Positions 35,792-46,154 are shown, counted from the stretch's first letter. The stretch: 64,000 nucleotides of DNA from Ciceribacter sp. L1K22 (GCF_017599385.1 NZ_JAGFPK010000002.1:558001-622000); one strand, 5' to 3'. The notes: a model not told the origin generated them from the letters alone. Translations and numbers: made by a program.

Positions 35792-37387
35792 ATGCTGCAA
35801 TACGACTACATCGTCATCGGGGCCGGCTCGGCGGGCTGCGTGCTGGCCAACCGTCTGTCCGCCGATCCAAGACATCGCGTCCTGCTCCTCGAAGCCGGCG
35901 GAAGCGACAACTACCACTGGATCCACATCCCTGTCGGTTATCTCTACTGTATCAACAATCCCCGCACCGATTGGTGTTTCCAGACCGAGAAGGAAGAGGG
36001 GCTGAACGGTCGCGCGCTCAGCTATCCGCGCGGCAAGGTTCTCGGCGGCTGTTCCTCGATCAACGGCATGATCTACATGCGCGGACAGGCCCGCGATTAC
36101 GACCTCTGGCGCCAGATGGGATGTGAAGGCTGGGGCTGGGACGACGTGCTGCCGCTGTTCCGCAAGTCGGAGGACTTCCACAAGGGCGCCGACGAGATGC
36201 ATGGCGCGGGCGGCGAATGGCGCGTGGAAAAAGCCCGCGTTCGCTGGGCCGTACTCGACGCCTTCCAGCAGGCGGCGGAAGAAGCTGGCATCCCGCGAAC
36301 AAGCGATTTCAATCGAGGTGACAACGAGGGCTCAGGCTATTTCGAAGTCAACCAGCGCTCCGGCATCCGCTGGAATACCGCAAAGGCCTTCCTTCGCCCG
36401 GCCGTCAAGCGGGGAAACCTGAACGTCCTCACGAAGGCGCATGTCATGCGCCTGATCGTTGAGGACGTTGTGGTGACAGGCGTCGAGGTTCAGCACGACG
36501 GGATGGCAAAACGCTTTTTCTCGCGCCGGGAAGTCGTCCTGTCTGCCGGAGCTATCGGCTCGCCTCAGATCCTCGAACTGTCCGGCATCGGTCGCGGCGA
36601 CGTCTTGCAAAACGCGGGTGTGGAGGTGATCAAGGAGCGACCATCCGTCGGCGAAAATCTTCAAGACCACCTGCAACTGCGCCTCGCCTTTAAAGTAACC
36701 GGCGTTCCTACACTGAACGAAAAGGCTTCGCGGCTGCTCGGCAAAGCAGCCATTGGACTGGAATATGCGCTACGTCGCTCGGGACCTATGGCGATGGCTC
36801 CGAGCCAGCTCGGCATTTTCACCCGTTCCGGTCCCGACAAGGAGACGCCCGATCTGGAATTCCATGTCCAACCCGTCTCGCTGGAAAAGTTCGGCGAACC
36901 GGTCCACGCCTTCCCGGCGATCACCGCAAGCGTCTGCAATCTGCGGCCGGAGAGCCGCGGCCACGTCCACATCAAATCGGCGGATTTTGCGTCACAGCCC
37001 GCGATCACACCGTGCTATCTTTCAACGGAAGGCGATCGCGAGGTCGCCGTTCGGTCGATCCGCATCGCTCGCAATATCGCAGAACAGCCGTCTTTCGCCC
37101 GCTTTTTCCCGGAAGAGTTCAAACCAGGCCTCGCCTTTCAGTCGGATGAGGAGTTACGGACGGCCGCAGGAAACATCGGCACCACCATCTTCCACCCCGT
37201 CGGCACCTGCCGCATGGGCGCCGATCCCGACAGCGTTGTCGATCCGCGTTTGCGGCTAAGGGGATTGCGCGGGCTGCGCATTGCCGATGCTTCGATCATG
37301 CCGACGATCACCTCCGGCAACACCAATTCTCCGACGATCATGATCGCCGAGAAGGCGGCCGAGATGATCCTCGCCGACAATCGTTGA
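35792..37387 (+). CDS. GMC-family oxidoreductase (choline dehydrogenase-like), in the pcc-bhbA gene group
   Basis: The 531-residue protein has [34 protein letters not shown] and the catalytic [10 protein letters not shown], with [17 protein letters not shown] at the end where N or H completes the active site. It is related to the GMC enzyme at 9165 but clearly divergent. It starts 24 bases after the mutase stop with GGAGGGAGAC upstream, so it may be transcribed together with bhbA. Its substrate is unknown. Confidence 0.9.
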   Translation: MLQYDYIVIGAGSAGCVLANRLSADPRHRVLLLEAGGSDNYHWIHIPVGYLYCINNPRTDWCFQTEKEEGLNGRALSYPRGKVLGGCSSINGMIYMRGQARDYDLWRQMGCEGWGWDDVLPLFRKSEDFHKGADEMHGAGGEWRVEKARVRWAVLDAFQQAAEEAGIPRTSDFNRGDNEGSGYFEVNQRSGIRWNTAKAFLRPAVKRGNLNVLTKAHVMRLIVEDVVVTGVEVQHDGMAKRFFSRREVVLSAGAIGSPQILELSGIGRGDVLQNAGVEVIKERPSVGENLQDHLQLRLAFKVTGVPTLNEKASRLLGKAAIGLEYALRRSGPMAMAPSQLGIFTRSGPDKETPDLEFHVQPVSLEKFGEPVHAFPAITASVCNLRPESRGHVHIKSADFASQPAITPCYLSTEGDREVAVRSIRIARNIAEQPSFARFFPEEFKPGLAFQSDEELRTAAGNIGTTIFHPVGTCRMGADPDSVVDPRLRLRGLRGLRIADASIMPTITSGNTNSPTIMIAEKAAEMILADNR

Positions 37388-37445
37388 GGGAACCCATTCG
37401 GCATCCGGCGTGTTGAGTGCGAGATCCAGTCTCTCGGAGAATCCC

Positions 37446-38264
37446 ATGGCGCCGCGCGTCTTCTGGAAAGGCTACCTCAAGCTCTCGCTTGTGACGTGTA
37501 GGGTGACGATGACACCCGCCGTTACCGAATCCCGCAAGATCCGCTTCCACAACGTCAATCGACGCACCGGCAACCGTGTGCAGAGCGACTACATCGATGC
37601 GGCGACCGGCAAGCCGGTGGATGACGATGACCAGCGCCGCGGTTATGAATATGAGGACGGCAAGTTCGTGCTCTTCACCGACGACGAACTGGCGGAGGTG
37701 GCGCTGGAGAGCACCCGCACGATCGATATCGCGAAATTCGTTGACATCGACTCGATCGACTGGATCTGGTTTGACAGCCCTCATTACCTCGCCCCGGCCG
37801 ACAAGGTCAGCCAGGAGGCTTTTTCGGTTATTCGGGAAGCGATGTCGAAAACCGGTACCGGCGCGATTTCCCGCATCGTGCTTTACAGACGGGAGCACCC
37901 CGTGCTGATCCTGCCACGTGATCGCGGCATGATCGCCTGGACACTGCGCTATGGCGACGAAGTTCGCGCGGTAGACCAGGTTGACGCTCCGGCCTTTGGA
38001 AAAAGGCCCGCCCCAAAGATGCTTGGCATGATGACCGATCTCATCGAAAGCCAGCGCCAGACGTGGTCGCCGGACCTCGTGAAGGACCCGGTGGAGAAGA
38101 AGCTCCGTTCGATCATCAACGCACGCAAGAAGTCCGGAAAAGCCAAGTCGGAACCGGCGAAGAAGCCGGAGACGGGTCCGCGCGGGGACAATGTCATCGA
38201 CATCATGAGCGCTCTGAAACGCAGCCTGGAAAGCGAAAAGAAGGGCAGCAAAGCCAAACGCTGA
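37446..38264 (+). CDS. ku: Ku protein, non-homologous end joining (first copy)
   Basis: The 272-residue Ku homologue binds DNA double-strand ends as a dimer and recruits LigD. The core beta-barrel region starts FWKGYLKLSLV, and HNVNRRTGNRV follows, where the central ring of Ku lies. The C-terminus is basic and low-complexity (KKSGKAKSEPAKK), typical for bacterial Ku. The ATG at 37446 follows GGAGAATCCC. Its stop codon directly abuts the ligD stop on the opposite strand (TGA|TCA). Confidence 0.95.
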   Translation: MAPRVFWKGYLKLSLVTCRVTMTPAVTESRKIRFHNVNRRTGNRVQSDYIDAATGKPVDDDDQRRGYEYEDGKFVLFTDDELAEVALESTRTIDIAKFVDIDSIDWIWFDSPHYLAPADKVSQEAFSVIREAMSKTGTGAISRIVLYRREHPVLILPRDRGMIAWTLRYGDEVRAVDQVDAPAFGKRPAPKMLGMMTDLIESQRQTWSPDLVKDPVEKKLRSIINARKKSGKAKSEPAKKPETGPRGDNVIDIMSALKRSLESEKKGSKAKR

Positions 38265-40781
38265 TCAGCCTCCCGACTTTGTAGCCTTTGCTTTCGTCTC
38301 CGACGTGATTGGCGCGGCCGCAGCGCGAAAATCGGCCCACGGATCGTTTTCCAGGGCATCCAGGCGCGCAGGCAGATTGTCGACCGTGAAGTGCGCCGGC
38401 CCGATATCGGGCGTCAGTTCGTCCCACGCAAGCGGCGTCGATACCGGCGCGCCCGGCCGCGCTCGCGTAGAGTAAGGCGCAACGGCCGTCGACCCGCGAC
38501 CATTGCGCAGATAGTCGATCAGGATCCGCCCGTTCCGCTTCGCCTTGCTGACCGTCGAGACGTAACGTTCCGGATCATCCCTCGCCATGGCGTCGGCCAG
38601 CGCCTTCATCGCCGCCTTGACGGTCGCCCAGCGCGCTTTCCGCTCGAGCGGCGCAACCACATGCAAGCCTTTGCCGCCAGAGGTTTTCAGAAACCCCGTA
38701 AGTCCGATACGTTCGAAACGCTCGCGCACCTCGATCGCGGCGTCGATCACGGCCTGCCAGGCAACGCCGGGACCGGGATCGAGGTCCATGATCACCATGT
38801 CGGGGCTTTCGATCGCACTGAAGGTCGAACCCCAGGGATGGATCTCCAGCGCCGCGCCCTGAACAAGGGCGATCAGGCCGTCGAGATCGCGGATTCCGAT
38901 ATAGTCCTCGCCGTTCTTGTCTTTGGGATCCTTGAATCGCAGAATCTCCTTGCGCATTCCACGCCAGGAATGCTTCTGGAAGAAGGATTGCCCCTCTATA
39001 CCCTCCGGACAACGCAACAATGCCAGCGGGCGATCGACGATAAAGGGAGCAATGCGGGGCCAGACCAGTTCGTAGTGGCTCGCAAGCCCTTCTTTGGTGA
39101 CACCCGCATCCGGCCAATAGATGCGTTCGGGATGGGTAAGCTGAACCGTGCGCTTCGGCATCTCGGTTTTTCCCGACACGGGTTTCTCCCTTACGACGGC
39201 TTTTGCCGGCTTGTCTTCTCGAAGGCCGCGGAAGGAAGCATGGCGCAGATGCTGGTCCGCCGTCCAGCCGCGAAACTCCACCTCGGCGATGCACTCGGGC
39301 GAGACGAACTGCACATCCCGGCGTTCGAGGCCCGTCAGCCGGCTGGCGAATGGGCTCTTGTCTTGGCGGAGCGGCTGCAGGTGTTCGAAAACATCGCGGG
39401 CAGCAGCCTGGGAATAACCTGTTCCGACACGACCGACATGGCGGAGTTTGCCGTCCTTTTCGAACACGCCCATCACGAGCGATCCGATTGCCGAAGGGTC
39501 GACGGAAGACGGGACATAACCACCGATCACCAGTTCCTGGCGCGCGCTGCACTTGGATTTGACCCAGTCGTTTCCTCTTCCCGATTTATAGAGTCCGCCT
39601 GTACGTTTGGAGATGATCCCCTCAAGGCTCAGCCGGCAGGCGTGTTGAAGCACCATCTTGCCGCTTTCCTCGAACTCCTCGCTGTAGCGAAGGGGGGCGG
39701 AGACCCTGCCCAAAAGCGCACGAAGACGTTCCTTCCGCTTCACGAGTTCGACCCTTCGCAGATCGAAACCATCAAGGTAGAGAAGATCGAAGGCATAAAA
39801 GGAAAAGCGGTCAAAGCGCCCTTCGGACAGGTCTTTCTGCAACAGGGAAAAATCGCTGACGCCGGAACCGTTTTCGACAACGACTTCCCCATCGATCAGA
39901 GCTTCCTCCACACTAAGCTCGGCAAAAGCGGAGACGAGATCCCTGCCGAAGCGGTCGGTCCAGTCGAGCCCGCCACGCGTCAGGAAACGGACGTCGCCGC
40001 GCTCGATACGGACCTGCAGCCGATAGCCATCAAGCTTGATCTCGTGCAGCCAGCCCGGACCCGTGGGTGCGGATTTGACGAGTTTCGCGAGCTGAGGTTC
40101 GATGAAATCAGGAAGCAACCCGCGCGTGTTGCCGGGAAGGGCCGACTTTGCCTTCATCCTGGAGCCTGCCGCCTTGGCCTTTGTGGGTCCTTTGCCCTTG
40201 CCTTTTTCTTGCGTTTTCTTGCCGCCAGCCAAATCGTCGATGCTGCGATCGCTGACGACGGATAGCGGCAACTCCTCAAGAATATCCGGATCGTCCTCCT
40301 GCCGGGCAAATTCGTCATCAGACTTGATCAGCAGCCAGTTCTCCCGGCTCTCCTCCCGCGTCTGCATCCGCACCAGGTGCCAGCGACCCTTGAGCTTTTC
40401 TCCGTCGAGGGTGAATTCTATATGGCCTTTCTTCAGCGCCTTGCGAATGTCCCCCTCGGGCCACCAAGTGCCGCGGTCCCAGACGATAACCTCGCCCGCG
40501 CCATAATGACCTGCGGGAATCGTGCCTTCAAAGCCGCCATAGTCGAGAGGGTGGTCTTCCACATGGACGGCAAGGCGCTTTTCCGCCGGAACCAGGCTTG
40601 GTCCCTTCGTGACCGCCCAGCTTTTAAGGACGCCGTCCACTTCCAGACGGAAATCATAATGCAGGCGTCGCGCAGCATGTTTCTGGATCACGAAGCTGCG
40701 TCCCTTCGACGGGCCCGTTTTTCCCTGTGGTTCCGGCGTCGCCTTGAAGTCCCGCTTGCGATTGTAGGTAGCAAGAGACAT
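38265..40781 (-). CDS. ligD: Multifunctional DNA ligase D (phosphoesterase, ligase, polymerase)
   Basis: The 838-residue enzyme has the order phosphoesterase, ligase, polymerase, as in Pseudomonas. The phosphoesterase domain (about 25-170) has HYDFRLE and EDHPLDYGGFEG. A basic linker of about 50 residues follows. The ligase domain (about 220-530) has KLDGYRLQ, with the adenylated lysine. The primase-polymerase domain (about 550-830) has VTKEGLASHYE and DLDPGPG with the metal aspartates. It repairs double-strand breaks with Ku. The start overlaps the stop of the second ku gene (TGATG). Confidence 0.96.
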   Translation of the reverse strand: MSLATYNRKRDFKATPEPQGKTGPSKGRSFVIQKHAARRLHYDFRLEVDGVLKSWAVTKGPSLVPAEKRLAVHVEDHPLDYGGFEGTIPAGHYGAGEVIVWDRGTWWPEGDIRKALKKGHIEFTLDGEKLKGRWHLVRMQTREESRENWLLIKSDDEFARQEDDPDILEELPLSVVSDRSIDDLAGGKKTQEKGKGKGPTKAKAAGSRMKAKSALPGNTRGLLPDFIEPQLAKLVKSAPTGPGWLHEIKLDGYRLQVRIERGDVRFLTRGGLDWTDRFGRDLVSAFAELSVEEALIDGEVVVENGSGVSDFSLLQKDLSEGRFDRFSFYAFDLLYLDGFDLRRVELVKRKERLRALLGRVSAPLRYSEEFEESGKMVLQHACRLSLEGIISKRTGGLYKSGRGNDWVKSKCSARQELVIGGYVPSSVDPSAIGSLVMGVFEKDGKLRHVGRVGTGYSQAAARDVFEHLQPLRQDKSPFASRLTGLERRDVQFVSPECIAEVEFRGWTADQHLRHASFRGLREDKPAKAVVREKPVSGKTEMPKRTVQLTHPERIYWPDAGVTKEGLASHYELVWPRIAPFIVDRPLALLRCPEGIEGQSFFQKHSWRGMRKEILRFKDPKDKNGEDYIGIRDLDGLIALVQGAALEIHPWGSTFSAIESPDMVIMDLDPGPGVAWQAVIDAAIEVRERFERIGLTGFLKTSGGKGLHVVAPLERKARWATVKAAMKALADAMARDDPERYVSTVSKAKRNGRILIDYLRNGRGSTAVAPYSTRARPGAPVSTPLAWDELTPDIGPAHFTVDNLPARLDALENDPWADFRAAAAPITSETKAKATKSGG

Positions 40782-41620
40782 CAGCCAGCCTTTCTCCTGC
40801 TTCCGCTATCGCTTGCAGCGGCCTTCTTTCGGCTCTTGTTTTTTCCGCCTTCTCCTGCGCTTTGCCTAAGCGCATCCATAAGGTCGGTGACATTGGAGGC
40901 AGCGCGGCGCGGCAGCTTCTTCGGCTTGCGGCCTTCGATTTTCGCCTTCACCAGTTCGGCAAGCGCGTCGTCGTAACGGTCCTCGAAGTCGGCGGGATTG
41001 AATGCGCCCTGCTTGGTGCTGATGATATGCCGCGCGAGATCCAGCATCTCGCGAGAGATCCGGATATCCGGGACGGATTTCAGTGCCTCGTCAGCGCTCC
41101 GCACCTCGTAATCATATTGCAGGGTGGTGGCGATCATGCCATCCGCCGTCGGCCTGATGAAAAGGTTTCGCAAGCGCCGGAAAAGGACCGTCCTCGCCAG
41201 GGCGCCAACCTTTTTCTTTTCCATGCCACGACGGATCAGCTCGAAAGCCTCGGCGGAGTCCTCATCGGAAGCCACGAGAAAATAGGGACGCTCGAAGAAA
41301 ACAGGATCGATCTCGTCGAAACCAAGAAAGCCCTGCACATCGAGCGCCTTGTCGCTTTTCGGAACGAGCGATGTGATCTCCTCCGGTTCGAGAATGACAG
41401 TCTTGCCGTTCGACGTCTCGTAGCCTTTGACGATCTCGTCGCGCTCAACCTCGCGGCCCGTGTCGCTGTCGACCATCCGCCGGCTGACCCTGTTGCCGGT
41501 CTTCCGGTTGATGATGTGAAAGGAAACCCGTTCAGCGGAAGACGTCGCTGCATAGAGCGCGACCCCGCAGCTCAGCTCATCGACCGACAACTCGCCTTTC
41601 CACAACGCACGATAGGCCAT
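40781..41620 (-). CDS. ku: Ku protein, non-homologous end joining (second copy)
   Basis: The 279-residue Ku homologue starts AYRALWKGELSVDE and has FHIINRKTGNRVS. The C-terminal part is rich in K/R and S (KNKSRKKAAASDS). I chose ATG at 41620 with GGAG upstream; the in-frame start at 41656 is less likely. It is coupled to ligD by a one-base overlap, whereas the other ku gene is convergent. Two Ku copies beside one LigD fits rhizobia, which often carry several Ku genes. Confidence 0.94.
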   Translation of the reverse strand: MAYRALWKGELSVDELSCGVALYAATSSAERVSFHIINRKTGNRVSRRMVDSDTGREVERDEIVKGYETSNGKTVILEPEEITSLVPKSDKALDVQGFLGFDEIDPVFFERPYFLVASDEDSAEAFELIRRGMEKKKVGALARTVLFRRLRNLFIRPTADGMIATTLQYDYEVRSADEALKSVPDIRISREMLDLARHIISTKQGAFNPADFEDRYDDALAELVKAKIEGRKPKKLPRRAASNVTDLMDALRQSAGEGGKNKSRKKAAASDSGSRRKAG

Positions 41621-41682
41621 GTCCAGCTCCACCTTGATGGGCGGTGAATGCGGCACGGCGATTATTGTTCCTGCCTGCCCCT

Positions 41683-43716
41683 TCAGTTGAGATCGCGCAG
41701 CAGACGCCCATGGCGACGAACCTCGGTCAGCACCTCGCCGAACCGTTCGATACCCTTTGCCTGCATCATCGACTTGAGCTTGATGAAGGCGTCCGCGGTG
41801 GCGATCGTATCGCCAAGTGCAGTGTGCCGGTCCTCGTCGGCGATCGTGATCCCCAGCCGCTGCGACAGGGCGTCGAGACTGTGAGTCTCGCTCTGTCCGA
41901 AGACGACAGCCGAGAGCAGAACCGTATCCAGGATCGGATTGGCGAAGTGAATGCCAACTTCGCGCTCGCGGCGCCGCAGGAACTCCATGTCGAACGGCGC
42001 ATTATGCGCCACCAGCACCGATCCCTCGGCAAACTTGTGAAAGCGCTCGATCACCTCACGCACCGGTGGCGCATCGGCGACCATGGCGTCAGAGACTCCG
42101 TGCACGGCTGTTGACGCCGCCGGGATTGGACGGCCGGGATTGACCAGCGTGTCGAACACCTCACCCTGCACCCTTTTGCCATTGACGACGCGCACGGCGG
42201 CGATCTGCACGATCTCGTCACCCTGTTCTGGCAGCAGGCCGGTCGTCTCGGTATCGAACACGACATAGGTGAGGTCGTCGAGGCGCGCCTCGCTGATACG
42301 ATCATATTGCAGTCGGGACAGCAGGTCGAAGTCATAGACGACGAAGCGGTCGTTACCGTGCCGGGACACCTCGCGCCGCTCCGCCTCCGGCAGGCGCAGG
42401 ACAACGCACTCGTCGGGAGGCACCTGACCGCGAAACAGGGATGCCCCGTGACCGGCCACGACAGCAAGACCCGTCAGGCCGCCGCCAGTCCCGTCCAGCG
42501 GCTCCGCCAACCATTCGCCCAGGCGTTCGTCGGATATCCGCCCGCCGCGCCAGGACAGGCGAAGCTGCGCGCCCTTTTCCTCCGGTACGAAAGTCAGGAA
42601 AAGATCCTGTGCCGAGCATTCCCGCACCACGCGCTCCGTCACGTGCCGGATCAGCGCCACCATATCGAAGCTGTTGCAGCGAACGGCATAGGCACCCCAG
42701 GGCCCGCCAAATTCAGGCGCCATCTCTGCCAGACTGGAGCGAAGATCACGGCTGATCAACGCGGCGTCGATCAGCGTCATCGGCCATGTATCGGAACGAC
42801 AGATTGCATATCGATCTTCAAGGTCCGCAGCCTTGGACAGCAAATCCGCGAAACCGGGCGATCCTGCATCGCTTGCGCTCGCCTTCAATGTTGGCAGGAA
42901 CTGCTCGAACACTTCGGCGAGCAGCGCATCCCGGCGGGCATAGGACGACAGTTCTGCCGACACGTCGCGCAGTGTCATCACATAGGCGCCCGGATCGTCT
43001 CCCGCATCCCCGACGAGCCGCATGCGGGCGGCAAGCCTGCGGTGGCCGGAGGGTGTTGTGCAGAGAAGCTCCATCGCCGACCGGTGGCCGGTTTCCAGGA
43101 GCCGGTGATGCGCCTGGCGAATCGTGCTGTCATCGAGATAGTCGAACAGGCTCTTGTCGAGGCAGACGGGCCGCTTCTCGTCCGACAGAAGTTGCACGGC
43201 CGCGCTGTTGTAGAACACCAGATGATGCCGCCCGGTGCAGAGCAGAACGCCGGGAGGAACATCGGCGAGCAGATCCTCCAGCTTGCCCTTGTCGGCGGAT
43301 AGGCGGGCGGTTTCGCGGGCGACCGACTCCGTTAAGGCACTCCTTGTTCGCGTCAGGGTCACGGCAGCGGCAGAGGCAGCCGTTGCGAGTTCACCAAGAT
43401 AGCGCGCCGACTCCGGGTTAAGGTCTTCGGCCACATCGGCATGCGTGCGGGCCAGAATGGCGCCCGCCAATCCCTGCATGGGCCGCGCCAGATGCGTGTC
43501 GAACAGATACCAAACCCAGGTGATCAGCCCCACCATGGCGAATGCAGCCGCCACACCACCCTGGATGAAGGCGTTCAGCATCTCGGGGGCACCCTGGCGG
43601 TGATAGCCGAACCAAAGTCCCACGGCGAGCGCCACCACCGACCCCGCCGCCAGCGCGGCGAAGAATAGCAGGATACGCACCCGCAGGCTCAGCTTCTTGA
43701 GTACCGCCTCCTCCAA
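41683..43716 (-). CDS. Membrane sensor fused to DnaQ-type 3'-5' exonuclease
   Basis: The 677-residue protein has two membrane helices (about 14-34 and 48-70), a HAMP-like linker, a PAS-like region (about 145-270), and a histidine-kinase-like middle part without a clear phosphoacceptor histidine. The C-terminal 195 residues are a DEDDh exonuclease: D488 and E490 in FDTETTG, D576 in HNAPFDMEF, H631 and D636 in HTALGDT. The start is TTG at 43716, because AGGGAGGAG lies just before it and no ATG serves the first helix. It is a likely partner of the DUF294 gene downstream in this conserved symporter neighbourhood. Confidence 0.8.
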   Translation of the reverse strand: MEEAVLKKLSLRVRILLFFAALAAGSVVALAVGLWFGYHRQGAPEMLNAFIQGGVAAAFAMVGLITWVWYLFDTHLARPMQGLAGAILARTHADVAEDLNPESARYLGELATAASAAAVTLTRTRSALTESVARETARLSADKGKLEDLLADVPPGVLLCTGRHHLVFYNSAAVQLLSDEKRPVCLDKSLFDYLDDSTIRQAHHRLLETGHRSAMELLCTTPSGHRRLAARMRLVGDAGDDPGAYVMTLRDVSAELSSYARRDALLAEVFEQFLPTLKASASDAGSPGFADLLSKAADLEDRYAICRSDTWPMTLIDAALISRDLRSSLAEMAPEFGGPWGAYAVRCNSFDMVALIRHVTERVVRECSAQDLFLTFVPEEKGAQLRLSWRGGRISDERLGEWLAEPLDGTGGGLTGLAVVAGHGASLFRGQVPPDECVVLRLPEAERREVSRHGNDRFVVYDFDLLSRLQYDRISEARLDDLTYVVFDTETTGLLPEQGDEIVQIAAVRVVNGKRVQGEVFDTLVNPGRPIPAASTAVHGVSDAMVADAPPVREVIERFHKFAEGSVLVAHNAPFDMEFLRRREREVGIHFANPILDTVLLSAVVFGQSETHSLDALSQRLGITIADEDRHTALGDTIATADAFIKLKSMMQAKGIERFGEVLTEVRRHGRLLRDLN

Positions 43717-43799
43717 GGTCTCCTCCCTAGCTTCCTTGAAACAGCATACAGCAGACGCGGCATCTCGGTTTGATCAGGATCAGGAGCCACCTGACAGCA

Positions 43800-44318
43800 T
43801 CAGCTGCAGGCCGCGCGCAACACGGGATCATCCGCAGGCAGATCCGTCCATGTCGCCCCGCTGATTGCTCCGTTTTCCTCGACCTTGACATCCGAGGTCA
43901 AAAGATCGGCGCGACGGTTCGCCTTGCAGTCGAACAGCACCTTTACCCGCGCCACGCGCTGCCAACGCGATGCCAGGATGACATCCACCAGAACCTGATC
44001 GGGAAGATTGGCATTGCGCTGGATGGTGCGCTTGTCGACCGCGGTAAATCGGTTGATCACCGGCTTGTAGTAGGACCATGGTCGCCACGGTGCGGTTGTC
44101 TCGTTTTTCCATGCGATCACCACCTCAGGCGGCGAGCCTGCGATCATACGTCCATACCAGCTGTATTCGCTCCACACCGTATAGGTCAGCATGGCAAGGC
44201 CTGCGCAGGCCGGCACGATCCATTTCGGCAAGCGCCCCTTGCTCATCCACAGCAGACCGGAAGCAATACCACCCGCGGCGAAGGCGGACACGATCGCCGC
44301 GATAAACTCGTAGAACAT
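43800..44318 (-). CDS. Small membrane protein of unknown function
   Basis: This 172-residue protein has two N-terminal membrane helices (about 3-24 and 35-55) and a C-terminal domain of about 110 residues, probably periplasmic, rich in charged residues, with two cysteines (one near CKANRRAD, one in the terminal AACS). It starts nine bases downstream of the DUF294 stop and ends 83 bases before the sensor-exonuclease. I do not recognise a family. Synteny suggests a place in the same regulatory group. Confidence 0.7.
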   Translation of the reverse strand: MFYEFIAAIVSAFAAGGIASGLLWMSKGRLPKWIVPACAGLAMLTYTVWSEYSWYGRMIAGSPPEVVIAWKNETTAPWRPWSYYKPVINRFTAVDKRTIQRNANLPDQVLVDVILASRWQRVARVKVLFDCKANRRADLLTSDVKVEENGAISGATWTDLPADDPVLRAACS

Positions 44319-44327
44319 GATGAAACC

Positions 44328-46154
44328 TCAAACGGGAGCACTGCGTCCGTGGCCGAGTGCCGATTGCATTGTCCGGACGACAACGAAGGCATCGCGCAGA
44401 TGCGATCGTTCGAAGTCACCGAAATCATAGGGGGCGAGGAAGTTGTCTGGCTTGCGTCCCGCGCGAATTTCGGCCGCCTGATTGCGAAGCCGCATTTCGG
44501 CAATCAGATCATAGGCGGCAACGAGATCCTTTGCACCGGCGCCGGAGATCACGCCTGCCTCTTCGGCCGCAAGCAATCGTGCTCGAGTATTCACCGGCGC
44601 CAGCCTGCCCTGCAGCGCATACACACGCCCGAGGTCGACCACCGGAACAACACCATTATGCTTCATGTCGATCTGGTTGCGATGCTCGCCGCTACGCACG
44701 GTGGCAAACCCTCGCAGGAGACCAAGCGGCGGGGCATGCTTGAGAGAGTTTGCGATCATGTGCGCAACGAAAAGCTCGTTCTTGCTGGCATGTTCCAGCG
44801 TTTCCCCCTGCAATTCGTCGAACAATGCCCGCGTCCCGCTGATCGGACGGAGGTCAAACATCACGCTTGCCAGCATCTGCGCCATCGGATCGGGCCTGCT
44901 GATCCAGCCGGAGAAGTATTCCCGCCACACCCGCACCGGCTGGCACCAGCGCTCGTTCGTCGCCATCATGTCACCTGGGCAGAAATAGTAGCCGCAGGCA
45001 TCGAGGTTGTGGCTGACGAAACGGGCGAGCTTTCTGTACCACTCACGATCGGAGTCCCGGACCTCATCCGAAATGAAGATGCAATTGTCCTGGTCACTGA
45101 CGCCGGTCTGCTCCTGACGCCCCTGGCTGCCGCAGGCCAACCAGACATAGGACACCGGTGGCGGCCCGAGCTCACGCTCGGCCATCACGATCAGCCGGCG
45201 CGTCACGGCGTCGGCGATGTCAGTGATATGCCGGGTCACCACCTCGTGTGCGCTGTTGCCGCCGACGAGTTGCACCAGCAATTGAGGGATGCGGCCGGTG
45301 ATTTCCCGCATCTCTTCGACCGTTTGAGCCGTGGCGATCTCGTGCACAAGCCGCGCAGAGGACACAGCCTGGAACCGTGTCAGATCTGTCTGCGTCACCA
45401 TCCCTTCGAGCCGCTGCCCGGAGAGGACGGGTAGATGGCCGACCTTGTGCTCCAGCATCAGGTGCAGCACGTCAGAGCCGAGGGCGTCGGGGGGAAGACC
45501 GCTGACGTCGCGGGTCATCACGCTCCGGACCGCGGTCTTCGAGACGTCCAGCCCCTCAGCGACCACACGCGTCGCAAGGTCGCGAACGGTAAGCATGCCG
45601 ACGAACGCTCCGTCCTCGATCACACCGAGGCTGGAAACCCGGCAGTCGCGCATGATTTCGGCTGCCAGTTTGACCGTATCGGAAGGCGCGCATGTGATCG
45701 GCGGCTTCGACATCAGGTCGGCCACCTTCAGCGTATTCAGATCGCTGCGCCGCGTATCGTTTGTCCGGCCGCGGGTAAAGAAGCGCTGGTAGGCCGGATG
45801 GTCGGCCATCAGGCGCTTGAACTCGGACGTCGGCAGAAGAAGTGCCGTGGTGTCCGTCCGTGCCGTCGCGCTGGTCACCGCCAGGCCGTCGCGCAGCAGA
45901 CCACGTTCGCCGAGTGAATTGCGCGGCGAAAGTTGCGAGACGACCGTCCCGGTCGCATCCCGCACTTCGACCGAGCCTTCCATTATCAGGAAGAGCCCCG
46001 GCAATGGTTCGCCATGCGTATAGATATCGGCGCCGGCGTTGAAACGAAGACTGGAAAAGCGGCTCGCGACGAGAGCAAGCTCGTCACCCGGAATGGTGTC
46101 GTAGGGATGGACAGTCTCGAGAAAACGGACGATGTCGGTTGTGCTCAGTCCCAT
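44328..46154 (-). CDS. cNMP-binding/CBS/DUF294 nucleotidyltransferase-like protein
   Basis: The 608-residue protein has, in order, a cyclic-nucleotide-binding-like domain (about 1-125), two CBS domains (about 140-270), a DUF294 nucleotidyltransferase-like domain with GSQGRQEQTGVSDQDN (about 300-430; the G-S...D-x-D of the polymerase beta fold), and a DUF294_C domain. This family normally accompanies a sodium/solute symporter and an exonuclease in Proteobacteria, for example around PA3232-PA3234 of Pseudomonas aeruginosa. It probably controls the transporter or a signalling route. Target unknown. Confidence 0.88.
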   Translation of the reverse strand: MGLSTTDIVRFLETVHPYDTIPGDELALVASRFSSLRFNAGADIYTHGEPLPGLFLIMEGSVEVRDATGTVVSQLSPRNSLGERGLLRDGLAVTSATARTDTTALLLPTSEFKRLMADHPAYQRFFTRGRTNDTRRSDLNTLKVADLMSKPPITCAPSDTVKLAAEIMRDCRVSSLGVIEDGAFVGMLTVRDLATRVVAEGLDVSKTAVRSVMTRDVSGLPPDALGSDVLHLMLEHKVGHLPVLSGQRLEGMVTQTDLTRFQAVSSARLVHEIATAQTVEEMREITGRIPQLLVQLVGGNSAHEVVTRHITDIADAVTRRLIVMAERELGPPPVSYVWLACGSQGRQEQTGVSDQDNCIFISDEVRDSDREWYRKLARFVSHNLDACGYYFCPGDMMATNERWCQPVRVWREYFSGWISRPDPMAQMLASVMFDLRPISGTRALFDELQGETLEHASKNELFVAHMIANSLKHAPPLGLLRGFATVRSGEHRNQIDMKHNGVVPVVDLGRVYALQGRLAPVNTRARLLAAEEAGVISGAGAKDLVAAYDLIAEMRLRNQAAEIRAGRKPDNFLAPYDFGDFERSHLRDAFVVVRTMQSALGHGRSAPV

